Below the pieces are notes generated by a model, which saw only the letters and a program-made list of their open reading frames with translations, was not told where the DNA came from and did no database searches. Position numbers and translations under genes: made by a program. A DNA stretch of 64,000 bases from Sinomonas sp. R1AF57 (GTDB lineage Bacteria; Actinomycetota; Actinomycetes; Actinomycetales; Micrococcaceae): NCBI RefSeq assembly GCF_002224485.1, contig NZ_CP022463.1, forward strand, positions 684,119 through 748,118. The letters are read 5' to 3'. Position 1 is the stretch's first letter; every line of letters begins with the position of its first letter. Shown one piece after another: positions 49,698-58,676 of the stretch.

Positions 49698-51068
49698 TCA
49701 CTTCGTGCGGGTGGCGGTGAGGTAGGGCTCGCCGAGCTCGTCGACCGGCGTGTGGGCGGTCTCGCGGGCGCTGAAGGCGGCGATGGCGGCGGCGATCGCG
49801 CAGGCCGCCCCGAAGACGGCGACCGGGACCCAGCCCGTGGGGCCTGCCGTCATGAGCAGGCCGCCGATCATGGGCCCGAAGCCCGCGACGAGGAGGCCGA
49901 GCTGGTTGCCCAGGGCCATGCCCGTGTAGCGGACGGGGGCGGCGAAGAGCTCCGCGAAGAAGGCCGGCCACACGCCGTTGAAGCCCGAGTACAGCAGCGT
50001 CATGAAGACGAAGCTCGCGATGAACACGAGGACGAGGTTGCCGGTGCCGAGGGCCCAGAAGTAGGCGAACAGCGCGGCCGAGCAGCCGAGCATCGCGGTG
50101 AGCATGAGGGGCTTGCGGCCGATCCGGTCCGAGAGTGTGGCCACGGCGGGCATCACCAGCATGGAGGCGCCGATGGTCACGGCGTTGATCGTCAGGATCG
50201 CGCCCTTGTCGAGACCGCCGTGGGCGGTGGCGTAGGACAGCCCGAACACCGTGAAGATGGTCTGCATGACCGAGAAGATGGACATGCACAGGACCCGCAG
50301 CACGTCGGGCGCCTGGAACCGGAGCACCTGGCCGAGCGGGAGCTTGCGGGCCGTGCCCGTCTCGAGGGCCTCCTCCTTGGCCTCCTCGAACACCGGGGTC
50401 TCCTCGAGGTGCGTCCGGACCCAGTAGGCGATCGCGAGGACCACGATGGAGCACCAGAACGGCACGCGCCAGCCCCAGGACATGAGGTCGTCCTTCGGCA
50501 GCGCCGTGATCGGGACGAACACGAGGGTTGCCAGGACCATCCCGGAGGCGTAGCCGGTCATGACGAACGAGGTGAAGAAGCCGCGGCGGCCCTCGGGGGA
50601 GTGCTCGAGGGTCAGCGTCGAGGCGCCTGCCGACTCCGCACCTGCGGAGAAGCCCTGGATGAGCCGGCCGAGGGTGAGGAGCACGGGCGCGAGGAGGCCC
50701 ACGGCGTCGTACGTCGGGAGGAAGCCGATGCCGAGCGAAGCGAGCCCCATGAGCGAGAGCGTCACGAGGAGCACGTTGCGGCGCCCGAGGCGGTCGCCGA
50801 AGTGGCCCATGACCATGCCGCCGAGCGGGCGGGCCACGTAGGCGACGCCGAAGGTCGCGAACGCCGCCACGAGGCCCGCGGTCGGGTTGTCGGCTGGGAA
50901 GAACAGCGCGGGGAAGACCAGCGCGGCGGCGGTGCCGTAGATGAAGAAGTCGTAGTACTCGAGCGTGGAGCCGAGGAACGACGCGAGCGCCGCCTTGCCC
51001 GGGGTCTTGCGGGGCTGCGCCGCGGAGGGCGCGGGTGCTGCTGCGGTGCGCGGAGCGACGTTGCTCAT
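49698..51068 (-). CDS. MFS transporter, MHS family
   Basis: A 456-residue symporter with about 12 membrane helices: SFLGSTLEYYDFFIYGTAAA (first helix), HFGDRLGRRNVLL (loop 2-3) and LIQGFSAGAESAGASTL. It closely resembles the MHS transporter at 21230-22585 in motifs, but the ~30-residue N-terminus is Ala/Pro-rich. It probably imports the organic substrate degraded by this operon. ATG 51068 overlaps the Dabb-protein stop by 4 bp. Confidence 0.9.
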   Translation of the reverse strand: MSNVAPRTAAAPAPSAAQPRKTPGKAALASFLGSTLEYYDFFIYGTAAALVFPALFFPADNPTAGLVAAFATFGVAYVARPLGGMVMGHFGDRLGRRNVLLVTLSLMGLASLGIGFLPTYDAVGLLAPVLLTLGRLIQGFSAGAESAGASTLTLEHSPEGRRGFFTSFVMTGYASGMVLATLVFVPITALPKDDLMSWGWRVPFWCSIVVLAIAYWVRTHLEETPVFEEAKEEALETGTARKLPLGQVLRFQAPDVLRVLCMSIFSVMQTIFTVFGLSYATAHGGLDKGAILTINAVTIGASMLVMPAVATLSDRIGRKPLMLTAMLGCSAALFAYFWALGTGNLVLVFIASFVFMTLLYSGFNGVWPAFFAELFAAPVRYTGMALGNQLGLLVAGFGPMIGGLLMTAGPTGWVPVAVFGAACAIAAAIAAFSARETAHTPVDELGEPYLTATRTK

Positions 51069-51370
51069 GGTGCATCCTTGCTGATCTCGAAGTCGACGGA
51101 GATGATCTGCTCGCTGTTGGGGAAGGAGTACTTCTTCAGCGGTTCGTGCAGGGGGTGGGTGTTGTACACCTCGATGTCGGCGACGGACTCGAAGTCCGCG
51201 ACGATCGCGTAGTCGAAGGCCCGCTCGGAGCGGATGACGTCCGGCCCGTGCGTCAGGGCCAGGAGCCCGGGGACGTTCCCGCGCATGCGGTCCAGTCCCG
51301 CGGTCCAGGCCTCGCGCTGCTCGGCAGGGAAGTCGGGCTTGAACTTGAACAGGACGGCGTGGCGGATCAT
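51065..51370 (-). CDS. Dabb (stress-responsive A/B barrel) domain protein
   Basis: A 101-residue dimeric alpha-beta barrel protein: MIRHAVLFKFKPDFPAEQRE at the start and the family segment DYAIVADFESVADIEVYNTH (about 65-84) with HPLHEPLKKY. Members include polyketide cyclase-like enzymes and proteins of unknown role in catabolic operons. It overlaps both neighbours by 4 bp, so it should be made in step with the FAD dehydrogenase and transporter; a lyase or isomerase step is conceivable. No known catalytic motif is certain. Confidence 0.87.
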   Translation of the reverse strand: MIRHAVLFKFKPDFPAEQREAWTAGLDRMRGNVPGLLALTHGPDVIRSERAFDYAIVADFESVADIEVYNTHPLHEPLKKYSFPNSEQIISVDFEISKDAP

Positions 51371-53067
51371 CGCGCCGCCCCCGCCAGCTCGGCGGTGACA
51401 GCGCCGGCGGCGGCAGCCCCGGCATCGTACTCGACCGGCTCCCCGGCGATCGTCCGGCCGGCAAGGTACCCCATCGTCATGAGCGGGCCGAGGGTCGCGC
51501 CGGCGCCGGGGTAGCCCGCCGCGTAGGCGCTCTCGGTCGCGTTGCCCACGGCGAAGAGGCCGGCGATCGGGGCGCCGTCGACGTCGAGCACGCGGGCCCG
51601 GCCGTCGGTGGCGATCCCGCCGTTCGTGCCGAACGCGCCGTTGACCACCTCCATCGCGTAGAACGGGCCGCGCTCGAGCGGGCCGAGCGAGGGGTTGGGC
51701 CACGCGTTCTCGGCGTCGCCCCAGTACTTGTCGTAGGCCGTCTCGCCGCGGTGGAAGTCCGGGTCCTCGCCCTTGACCGCGAACGCGTTGAACCGCTCGA
51801 CCGTCGCGACGAGGTTCTCGGCGGGCACGCCGATCTTCGCCGCGAGCTCCGGCAGGGTCGCGCCCTCGATGAGGTACGACGGCGTCGGCTCGCCCGCGCG
51901 GTGGGCGAGGATGCCGTAGCGCTCGAGGTAGGCGTGGTCGAAGACGACGTGCGCCGGGGTGTTGAGCGTGGTGTTGGCGGGGGAGTCCCAAGACTGGAGG
52001 CAGCGGGCCAGGTCGTTGTAGTTCTGCGACTCGTTGGCGAAGCGCTTCCCGTGGCGGTTGAGCATGATCGAGCCCGGTCCCTGGCGTTCGAAGCGCAGGA
52101 GGGTGCCGATCGGCTTGCCGTCCCGGGTGTCGCCGGTGATGGACATGGGCGCCCACCAGGCCTCGCGCGTGCCGCGCGTCTGGGCGCCGAGGCGCTGGGC
52201 CATCCGCAGGCCGTCGCCCTCGTTCGTGGGCGGGGAGCACATCGTGTAGAGGCGGCTCGCGAGCATCGAGTCGGCGAGGGCGTGGTCCCATTCGAAGCCG
52301 CCCGTGCCGATCACCACGGCGTCCGCCGCGGCGATCTCCTCGCCGGTGGCGAGCACGACGCCGGTGACCCGGCCGCCGTCGTGCGCCAGCCTCTCGCCGC
52401 GGGCCTCGACCGCGATGTGGACGCCGTCGCGGACGGCGGCCGCGAGGAGCATCGCGATGAGGGCGCGGCCCTTGGCGACGAGTCCGGCCTTCGCGCGGGC
52501 GTCGAGCTCGTCCCAGGGGAAGCGCGTGAAGGCGCCCCAGTCCTCGTACTCCTGCATCGTGAAGGGGGCGCGGCCGTCGGAGCGCACGTGCTCGGCGAGG
52601 TCGCCGAGGAGCTCGTTGATGTTCGCCAGCTGCGGCTCGATGGTGCGGCCGCCGTCCACCGCGCCCGGGAGGTCCTGGCGGTAGTCCGGGAAGTTGTCGA
52701 GGAAGAGGAACTTCACGCCGAGCTCGTCCTCGGCGTAGCGGAGCATGGTGTCGCCGTAGGAGACCGCGGCGTCGAGGAGCTCCTCGCGGCCGCGGCCGCG
52801 GGACACGGCCCGGACGTACTCGGCGGCGGCCTCGCGGGTGTCGGCGAACCCACCGTCCGCCATGGCCTCGCGGGCGTGGTGGTTCGCCGCGATCCAGAGC
52901 ATGCCGCCCGAGATGGCGCTCGTTCCGCCGAGCAGGCTGGCCTTCTCGAGGACGAGGACGGACTTGCCGGAGCGCGCGGCCGTCGCCGCGGCGGTGAGGG
53001 CGCCTGCGCCGGAGCCGAGCACGACGACGTCGTACGAGCTGCGCGGGGCGCCGATGAGGTACTTCAT
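51367..53067 (-). CDS. FAD-dependent dehydrogenase 2 (ketosteroid dehydrogenase-like)
   Basis: A 566-residue flavoprotein of the same superfamily as FAD dehydrogenase 1. FAD motif DVVVLGSGAGALTAAATAAR (about 13-32), LLGGTSAISGGMLWIAANHH, and the C-terminal GLFAVGNATESAYAAGYPGA, GATLGPLMTMGYLAGRTIA. The middle has RFANESQNYNDL and YDKYWGD, typical of this group. ATG 53067 follows GAAGGAGAG and fits the family start. It is the first gene of the seven-gene operon; the palindrome 53139-53157 lies about 70 bp upstream. Two paralogues in one operon suggest two successive dehydrogenations. Confidence 0.88.
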   Translation of the reverse strand: MKYLIGAPRSSYDVVVLGSGAGALTAAATAARSGKSVLVLEKASLLGGTSAISGGMLWIAANHHAREAMADGGFADTREAAAEYVRAVSRGRGREELLDAAVSYGDTMLRYAEDELGVKFLFLDNFPDYRQDLPGAVDGGRTIEPQLANINELLGDLAEHVRSDGRAPFTMQEYEDWGAFTRFPWDELDARAKAGLVAKGRALIAMLLAAAVRDGVHIAVEARGERLAHDGGRVTGVVLATGEEIAAADAVVIGTGGFEWDHALADSMLASRLYTMCSPPTNEGDGLRMAQRLGAQTRGTREAWWAPMSITGDTRDGKPIGTLLRFERQGPGSIMLNRHGKRFANESQNYNDLARCLQSWDSPANTTLNTPAHVVFDHAYLERYGILAHRAGEPTPSYLIEGATLPELAAKIGVPAENLVATVERFNAFAVKGEDPDFHRGETAYDKYWGDAENAWPNPSLGPLERGPFYAMEVVNGAFGTNGGIATDGRARVLDVDGAPIAGLFAVGNATESAYAAGYPGAGATLGPLMTMGYLAGRTIAGEPVEYDAGAAAAGAVTAELAGAAR

Positions 53068-53138
53068 GGGACTCTCCTTCGAGCCGGGAAACTGGCTACT
53101 CACGAGAGTCGAGGTTCGGTGTGTTCTGCACATCACAC

Positions 53139-53157
53139 ATTCCCGATCATCGGGAAT
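53139..53157. promoter_or_regulatory. Palindrome ATTCCCGATCATCGGGAAT
   Basis: A perfect 19-bp palindrome (9-1-9) in the 122-bp gap between FAD dehydrogenase 2 and the second IclR gene, upstream of the seven-gene operon. Its position and symmetry fit an IclR-family operator. A+T-rich TGTTCTGCACATCACACATT next to it may carry the promoter. Confidence 0.65.
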
Positions 53158-53189
53158 TGTTTCGGTCAGTGGCTCCGCTGGCGCGTGTC

Positions 53190-53972
53190 CTAGAGGCTCC
53201 GGCGGATCGCGTCGCGCAGCGTCCCGTCCCAGCCGAGCGCGCGGGAGATGCCGCGCGCCGCGGTCTGGAGCGCGGAGATCGAGGTCTGGAGGGGCCCGCC
53301 TGCGCGGGGGATCACGACGCTGAGGCCCGCGATAGCGGTGCCCTCCGCGTTGAAGACCGGCACCGCGACGCCCGTCGACTCGGGCACGATCGCGCCCGTC
53401 ATGACGCAGAAGCCCATCTGGCGGACCTCGGCGAGCCTGCGGCGGAGCTCATCCGGGTTCGTCGTGGTCGTGTCGGTGTACCGGGGCAGGCGCCGGCGGA
53501 GGAAGGTCTCCTGCGCGTCCGCGGGGCCGAAGGCCATGAGGACCAGGCCGGTCGACGTCGCGTGGACGGGCAGGCGGCCGGCCACCTTGGTGATGTTGAT
53601 GGTCGAGGAGTTGGAGCCGATCCGCTCGATGTAGAGGACCTCGTTCTGGTCCAGGATCCCGAGGACGGTGTGGTGGCCCACCACGGACTGCACGTCCTCC
53701 ATGAAGGGCAGGGCCGCCTCGCGGAGCCCCAGGACCTTGGAGCCACGGGAGACCAGCTCCCAGAGCCGGGTCCCGAGCCGGAGGCGCCGCCCGTCACGGT
53801 CGAGGAGCGACTCGGCGAGGAGTTCGTCGACGAGGCGGTACGCGGTGCTCGTGGGGAGGTCCGCGCGGCGGGCGATCTCCGCCGCGCTCAGGGTGCGGTG
53901 CTCGCCGTCGAACGCCTCGATGACCCGCACGAGGCGGTGGACCATCGAGTCGCCCGACGGCGAGTTGGCCAT
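53190..53972 (-). CDS. IclR-family regulator 2
   Basis: A 260-residue IclR protein: HTH RVIEAFDGEHRTLSAAEIAR, DLPTSTAYRLVDELLAESLL (about 15-58), effector domain HTVLGILDQNEVLYIERIGS, LPVHATSTGLVLMAFG and a late GVAVPVFNAEGTAIAGLSVV. ATG 53972 lies 16 bp after the pyridoxamine-oxidase-like gene. It precedes the FAD-dehydrogenase operon on the same strand with the palindrome in between, so control of that operon is the simplest reading. Confidence 0.9.
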   Translation of the reverse strand: MANSPSGDSMVHRLVRVIEAFDGEHRTLSAAEIARRADLPTSTAYRLVDELLAESLLDRDGRRLRLGTRLWELVSRGSKVLGLREAALPFMEDVQSVVGHHTVLGILDQNEVLYIERIGSNSSTINITKVAGRLPVHATSTGLVLMAFGPADAQETFLRRRLPRYTDTTTTNPDELRRRLAEVRQMGFCVMTGAIVPESTGVAVPVFNAEGTAIAGLSVVIPRAGGPLQTSISALQTAARGISRALGWDGTLRDAIRRSL

Positions 53973-53988
53973 GGCGCGGCGCCAGGGC

Positions 53989-54435
53989 TCAGTAGTCGTG
54001 CGCGGTCGTGGCCTCCGGCTCCGCGCCGAGGCGGAAGTGGCGGCCCTCGACGTGCTGGGGCTCGATCTCGACGTACACGGACTTGACGGTGGGCAGCCAG
54101 GTCTCGATGCCGACGGCCTCCGCCTCCTCGATCTCGGCGGAGTGCTCGAGCACTCGGGCGGTGCCCTTGACGACGACGCTCCACGCCTCGTCCTGCATCA
54201 CGCCGTCGGCCTCGAAGGCGACGCCGGGGTGGATGGTGAGCTCCGCGAGCTTGGTGCCGGGCGTCGTCTTGAGGAACAGGCGGCGGCCCGAGGCCCGGAA
54301 GTTGATGGGCACGATGTCGAGCTCACCCGCGGCGAAGGTGGCCAGACGGCCATGGCGCGCGGCTTCGAGCAGTTCCCAGCTCTCGGCGTCGTTCAGGACG
54401 CGGATCGGATCGTCGTTGTCGTGGTCGAACAGCAT
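53989..54435 (-). CDS. Pyridoxamine 5'-phosphate oxidase-like FMN-binding protein
   Basis: A 148-residue split-barrel protein: LEAARHGRLATFAAGELDIV, PINFRASGRRLFLKTTPGTK, VAFEADGVMQDEAWSVVVKG. These match the F420/FMN split-barrel group that includes many actinobacterial PPOX-class proteins. True PdxH is longer (about 210), so vitamin B6 synthesis is unlikely; a flavin or F420 redox or heme-type role is possible. ATG 54435 follows GAGAAAGAGGCGACA. It lies between the urease operon and the IclR gene and may be co-transcribed with either. Confidence 0.8.
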   Translation of the reverse strand: MLFDHDNDDPIRVLNDAESWELLEAARHGRLATFAAGELDIVPINFRASGRRLFLKTTPGTKLAELTIHPGVAFEADGVMQDEAWSVVVKGTARVLEHSAEIEEAEAVGIETWLPTVKSVYVEIEPQHVEGRHFRLGAEPEATTAHDY

Positions 54436-54469
54436 CGTTGTCGCCTCTTTCTCTCCGAGTGATCCCATC

Positions 54470-55375
54470 CTAGGCATGCCGGGGAGGTGCTCCGGAACCG
54501 CCTTTCGTCCTGCTTCGCGCCAGGTGGATCAGCACCAGCGCGGCCCACGTCACGAGGACGAACGGCCACGTGTACACGGGCACGCCGGCGCCTGCCAGGA
54601 GGAACCGCACCGGGACCGTGAGCGCCACTCCGGCGAGGGTGATCGGGACCCGATACCGGGACCGCACGAAGACCAGGCCGAGGCTCAGCGCCACGAGCAC
54701 TCCCGAGTACCCGTCCAGGCCGTTGAGCACGCCGTCCGCGTCCGCGCCGACGGCCCATGCGACGGTGGAGGCCACGGCGGCGCCGACGAGGGCCCACAGG
54801 CCCACAGCCCATCCCGCGGCGAAGAGCCCCGCCAGGATGAGGGCGCCGCTCCAGACGTTGTCCAGCAGGACCACCTGGGCGACGCTGAGGAGCACGGCGA
54901 CGACCGGGTCGAGGAGCGTGCCCGTCGGGTGGTAGGCGAAGGCCGGGGGCGGCGACTGCATCGACGCGGTGGCCAGGAGCGCAACGCTGCTGACGGCGCA
55001 GAACGGCGCGGTCATCGCGGGCAGGCCACGCTCGGCGGTCCTGCCGCGGTCCATGAGGAGCACGACGCCGGCGCACGCCACCGAGCCTGCCAGCGCCCAC
55101 ACGAGCGCCGCGGCCGTCGGGCCCAGGGCGGTGCCGGCCGCGACGGCGGTCAGGGCCCCGCAGAACCCGTGCTTGCCCTCGACGACGTCGGCCCGGTCCA
55201 GCGCCGGGATGAACCAGGCTGCGGCGGACTGGACCGCCGCGCCGAGCAGCGCGAACCCCGCCAGGAGCGGACTCGCGACGGCGAAGGCGGCGAGGAGCAG
55301 GACTCCTGTGGGCCACGCGGGCTGGAAGAAGATCTGGGCCTGGCTCCTGACGAGGGCCAGCGGGAGGCGGGTCAC
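54470..55375 (-). CDS. Urea transporter (UT family)
   Basis: A 301-residue membrane protein of the bacterial urea-transporter (Yut/UT-B-like) family with about ten helices. Family features: QIFFQPAWPTGVLLLAAFAV, GKHGFCGALTAVAAGTAL, LNGLDGYSGVLVALSLGLVF and PVYTWPFVLVTWAALVLIHL. It would let urea into the cell for the urease encoded upstream. GTG 55375 overlaps the stop of the nickel transporter gene (GTGA 55372-55375). It ends the urease operon; the PPOX-like gene follows 34 bp later. Confidence 0.88.
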   Translation of the reverse strand: MTRLPLALVRSQAQIFFQPAWPTGVLLLAAFAVASPLLAGFALLGAAVQSAAAWFIPALDRADVVEGKHGFCGALTAVAAGTALGPTAAALVWALAGSVACAGVVLLMDRGRTAERGLPAMTAPFCAVSSVALLATASMQSPPPAFAYHPTGTLLDPVVAVLLSVAQVVLLDNVWSGALILAGLFAAGWAVGLWALVGAAVASTVAWAVGADADGVLNGLDGYSGVLVALSLGLVFVRSRYRVPITLAGVALTVPVRFLLAGAGVPVYTWPFVLVTWAALVLIHLARSRTKGGSGAPPRHA

Positions 55376-56433
55376 GGTTCCCGGACCGTTGGCTCGGGCC
55401 GGCGCCGTGCCCGTTCCAGGAGCGCGGCGACGCCCCAGAAGGCGAGCATGAGCGCCACGAGGGCGAGCCCTGCCTCCCCGAGGTCGACGCCGGCGAGCCA
55501 TGTGGTCAGCGGGTCGTGCAGGCCGAGCCCGCGGTGCGCCACCCCGCCGATCGTGATGGCGGCGATGAACAGCGCCGAGACGGCCGAGGCACCCGTGACG
55601 GCCGCGTTGAATCCCAGCTTTCGCGCAGGATCCTGCCAGGCGGTGCGGTACAGCCGCAGGACGGCGAAGCCGTTGAGCGAATCGCACAGGCACATGCCTG
55701 CGGCGAAGAAGAACGGCAGGGATGCGAGCGTCCACGCGGACACCCCGCTGAGGGAGGCTGAGGCGGTGAGGATCAGCAGCGACATGGTGCTTGCGGTGTC
55801 GAAGCCCAGTCCGAAGAGGAAGCCGAGCACGTACATGCCCCGCGGCGTCACCAGGCGGGACAGCGGCCGGGCGAGCAGCCGCGTGAGGAGGCCCTGGGCT
55901 TCGAGCTGGTGGGGCTCGAGGGCGGCTCCGGCGTGCGCTCTCGCGCGCAGGGTCCAGGCGCGGCGCGCTGCTGCCGCGTTGAAGCAGCCGATCAGCAGGA
56001 GGAAACCGCCGGAGACGGACCCGCCCACGAGGGCGAGCACCGTGTTCGCCGCGGTGCCCTCCTGCAGGAGCGAGGACATGAAGGCCGCGCCGGCGACGAC
56101 GAGCACGCCGGCGGCCATGACCACGCTGCTGTGGCCCAGGCTGAACGCGAGGCCGACGCTCGCGGGCTCGCGGCCCATGGCCACCAGCCGGCGGGTCGAG
56201 TTGTCGATTGCCGCGATGTGGTCCCAGTCGTAGCTGTGCCGGACGCCGGTGAGGTAGGCGGTCGCGACAAGGCCTGCTGCGAGGGGACCCCCGCCGCCGG
56301 CGGCACCCGCCAGCAGGAGGATGACGGCGACGGCGTGCAGCGCTGCGACCGCGGCGAGCGTGGCAAGCACCCGGTGCCGTAAGGACCGGCGCTCCCCCCG
56401 GGCGACGCCGGGCTGGAGCCTGCTGCTGGTCAT
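55372..56433 (-). CDS. NiCoT-family nickel/cobalt transporter
   Basis: A 353-residue HoxN/NixA-type transporter with eight or so helices. The signature RHSYDWDHIAAIDNSTR (about 65-81) is the metal-recognition motif (usual form RHAxDADHI); FSLGHSSVVM, FLFGLGFDTASTMSLL and FAAGMCLCDSLNGFAV are the other conserved segments. It supplies Ni2+ for urease. ATG 56433 lies 11 bp after ureD in the same operon, which argues for nickel rather than cobalt. I do not see a separate nickel riboswitch. Confidence 0.92.
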   Translation of the reverse strand: MTSSRLQPGVARGERRSLRHRVLATLAAVAALHAVAVILLLAGAAGGGGPLAAGLVATAYLTGVRHSYDWDHIAAIDNSTRRLVAMGREPASVGLAFSLGHSSVVMAAGVLVVAGAAFMSSLLQEGTAANTVLALVGGSVSGGFLLLIGCFNAAAARRAWTLRARAHAGAALEPHQLEAQGLLTRLLARPLSRLVTPRGMYVLGFLFGLGFDTASTMSLLILTASASLSGVSAWTLASLPFFFAAGMCLCDSLNGFAVLRLYRTAWQDPARKLGFNAAVTGASAVSALFIAAITIGGVAHRGLGLHDPLTTWLAGVDLGEAGLALVALMLAFWGVAALLERARRRPEPTVREP

Positions 56434-56444
56434 GGTCCCTCCCC

Positions 56445-57296
56445 TCAGTACTTCCTGAGGTCCACCCGGCCCTGGCCGCCCCAGCGGGCGCGCAGGTTGT
56501 CCACGGCGGACCGGATGACGCCCCCCACATCATCCGTCGAGGGGCCGAGGGCCCGCAGCGCGAACCCCGGCACCGCCAGCGCCGAGACGCCGCCGCGCAG
56601 GGCCGGCCGGTCCGCGAGGAGGCCGCGGACGGCGTCGACCGCGTCCTGGTCGGCCCGGGGGTCGACCACGAGCAGCGAGCCGAGGTGGCTGTGGCCCTCG
56701 AGCAGGCCGAGTGCGCCCAGGCCGCCGGCGCCGTCGGACGGGTCGAGCACGATGCTGTCCACCACGACCGGGCGGCCGCCCATCGCGACCTCCGTCCGCA
56801 GCCGCAGCTCCCGGTAGCCGAAGGGCGCGCCCGACGGCGACCAGCCCGGGGTCACGACTTCGGCCATCACCAGACCCGCCGTCGGATCCATCTCGATCCG
56901 CGTGTCCTGCTCGTAGCGGGAGCCGCGGTAGGCGATGAGCTGGTCGGGGAGGTATTCGAGCCTGCTCCCGCTGCCGAGGACGAACCTCGCCTCCTGGATG
57001 GCGCCCTCCCTCGGGGTCCGGTAGACCTTGGTCGCTGACTGGGTGGTCAAGAGGAGGTCGGCGCCGTCGTCGAGCGTCACGTCGATGCGGTACCGGTCGC
57101 CGTCCAGGTACGCACCGCCCGGATTGACGACGACGTACGTCACCTGCCCGGTCGCGTCCAGGTACATCGGACGCAGGACGCGCAGGGCGCCCCTGTGGTA
57201 CTGCGACCTGGCGACCGTCCGCCCGTCCCCGCGACGGTCCAGACCGAGGTCGAGCTCCCCCCGGTACAGCGTCGCCGCATCGGCCAGCGCGCTCAC
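56445..57296 (-). CDS. ureD: Urease accessory protein UreD
   Basis: A 283-residue UreD/UreH scaffold protein that binds the apo-urease and receives UreF and UreG. Family features include [56 protein letters not shown] and a C-terminal [11 protein letters not shown]. Length is normal (about 270). ATG 57296 overlaps the ureG stop by 4 bp (57293-57296). It lies at the end of the accessory block ureEFGD, the usual actinobacterial order. Confidence 0.92.
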   Translation of the reverse strand: MSALADAATLYRGELDLGLDRRGDGRTVARSQYHRGALRVLRPMYLDATGQVTYVVVNPGGAYLDGDRYRIDVTLDDGADLLLTTQSATKVYRTPREGAIQEARFVLGSGSRLEYLPDQLIAYRGSRYEQDTRIEMDPTAGLVMAEVVTPGWSPSGAPFGYRELRLRTEVAMGGRPVVVDSIVLDPSDGAGGLGALGLLEGHSHLGSLLVVDPRADQDAVDAVRGLLADRPALRGGVSALAVPGFALRALGPSTDDVGGVIRSAVDNLRARWGGQGRVDLRKY

Positions 57297-57904
57297 GCGA
57301 GATCCATCATGAGAACGTCGTGCCTGAGCCAGCGGATCACGTGCTCGAGGCCCTCGTCCGTCTTGAGGTTGGTGAAGCAGAAGGCCTTGTTGCCGCGGAA
57401 CGTCTTCGAGTCGGCCTCCATCACGGAGAGGTCCGCTCCGACAAATGGGGCGAGGTCGGTCTTGTTGATGATGAACAGGTCCGACTTGATCATGCCCTGT
57501 CCGGCCTTCCGGGGGATCTTCTCGCCCTGGGCCACGTCGATGATGTAGACCGAGAAGTCCACGAGCTCGGGGCTGAACGTCGCGGAGAGGTTGTCCCCTC
57601 CGGATTCGACGAAGATGACCTGGAGGTCGGGGTGGGCCTCGATGAGCCTGTCGATCGCCGCCTGGTTCATCGAGGTGTCCTCGCGGATCGCGGTGTGCGG
57701 GCAGCCGCCGGTCTCGAGGCCCACGATCCGGTCCAACGGCAGGACGCTCGTGCGGGCGAGGATCTTCGCGTCCTCGATCGTGTAGATGTCGTTGGTGATG
57801 GCGGCCATCGAGATCTCATGGCTGAGGGCCCGGGTGAGCCGCTCGACCAGCTGGGTCTTGCCGGCGCCCACGGGGCCGCCGATGCCGATCTTCACCGGTG
57901 TCAT
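57293..57904 (-). CDS. ureG: Urease accessory GTPase UreG
   Basis: A 203-residue SIMIBI GTPase that drives nickel insertion into urease. P-loop [13 protein letters not shown] (7-19), the Cys-Pro-His nickel motif in [17 protein letters not shown] (about 64-80), switch [19 protein letters not shown] and the base motif INKTDLAP. It lacks any His-rich N-terminal extension. It lies 46 bp after ureF and overlaps ureD by 4 bp. Confidence 0.96.
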   Translation of the reverse strand: MTPVKIGIGGPVGAGKTQLVERLTRALSHEISMAAITNDIYTIEDAKILARTSVLPLDRIVGLETGGCPHTAIREDTSMNQAAIDRLIEAHPDLQVIFVESGGDNLSATFSPELVDFSVYIIDVAQGEKIPRKAGQGMIKSDLFIINKTDLAPFVGADLSVMEADSKTFRGNKAFCFTNLKTDEGLEHVIRWLRHDVLMMDLA

Positions 57905-57950
57905 GTCAGGTGTCCTTTCGCGGTGCTGGTCGCTCTGGCAGGGGCAGGGC

Positions 57951-58676
57951 TCAGCTCATGAACAGCCGGGCCCGCTGGGTCTCGTGTTGCATCTGGGCGA
58001 TCTCGAGGCCCGGGGGCACGGCGCCCAGGTCGCGGAGGCCGAGCTGCTGGATGCGGCGCTGCGCCGCGACGACGCGCGGCCGCATCGTGGCCAGGACGCG
58101 CTGGCCCGCGTTCTGGCCTAGGGGGACGCCACGGACCGCGTTCTGGGTGAGCGCCGTGAGGCTGGAGAAGAGGTAGGCGCGGACGAGGACTGGGGTGGGC
58201 GCTCCGTGGTCCACGCCGATGAGGGCGAACGCGATCGACTGGTGCGCGCGGCACCGGCCGCTCTCCACGAGGCGCGCGTACTGCCCGAGACGTGGACCCG
58301 GGAGGGCCTGGGACCCGATCTCCACGAGGCGGCGTCCCATGGTCACGCCGGCCTCGCGCAGCTGGGCGGGCAGGGACTGCGCGTGCATGAGGGCATCGAG
58401 GTGGACCAGGGCCTCGTCCGCCGGGCCGCCGTCGGGGGAGCAGAGGTCCGCGGCGAGCCGGACCGCGAGCCCGTCGGCGTGCACGAGCTGGTGGTCGAGG
58501 AACTGCCCGAGCCACTCGCGGAAGCTCGCCTCGTCGTCCACCGTGCCCCGGTCCATGTAGGTTTCGAGGCCGAAGCTGTGGGCGAAGGACCCCGTGGGCA
58601 GCGCCGAGTCGCACAGCTGCAGCAGCGGCAGGACCCAGTCCACGGCGCCCTCCTCCCGGAGGCTGTTTCCTCCCAT
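57951..58676 (-). CDS. ureF: Urease accessory protein UreF
   Basis: A 241-residue all-helical UreF, which couples UreG GTP hydrolysis to nickel delivery within the UreD-UreF-UreG complex. Diagnostic segments are [20 protein letters not shown] (about 19-38), [20 protein letters not shown] and [29 protein letters not shown]. Its start overlaps the ureE stop (58676). An ATG 58676 start gives a short leader [14 protein letters not shown]; a later internal start is possible but less well placed. Confidence 0.93.
   Translation of the reverse strand: MGGNSLREEGAVDWVLPLLQLCDSALPTGSFAHSFGLETYMDRGTVDDEASFREWLGQFLDHQLVHADGLAVRLAADLCSPDGGPADEALVHLDALMHAQSLPAQLREAGVTMGRRLVEIGSQALPGPRLGQYARLVESGRCRAHQSIAFALIGVDHGAPTPVLVRAYLFSSLTALTQNAVRGVPLGQNAGQRVLATMRPRVVAAQRRIQQLGLRDLGAVPPGLEIAQMQHETQRARLFMS

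Noticed and set aside
47923-51075. One 1050-residue fusion protein of MFS and FAD dehydrogenase
   Set aside because: The upstream half is an out-of-frame reading of the MFS gene; the real FAD protein starts at ATG 49677 and the MFS has its own start at 51068.
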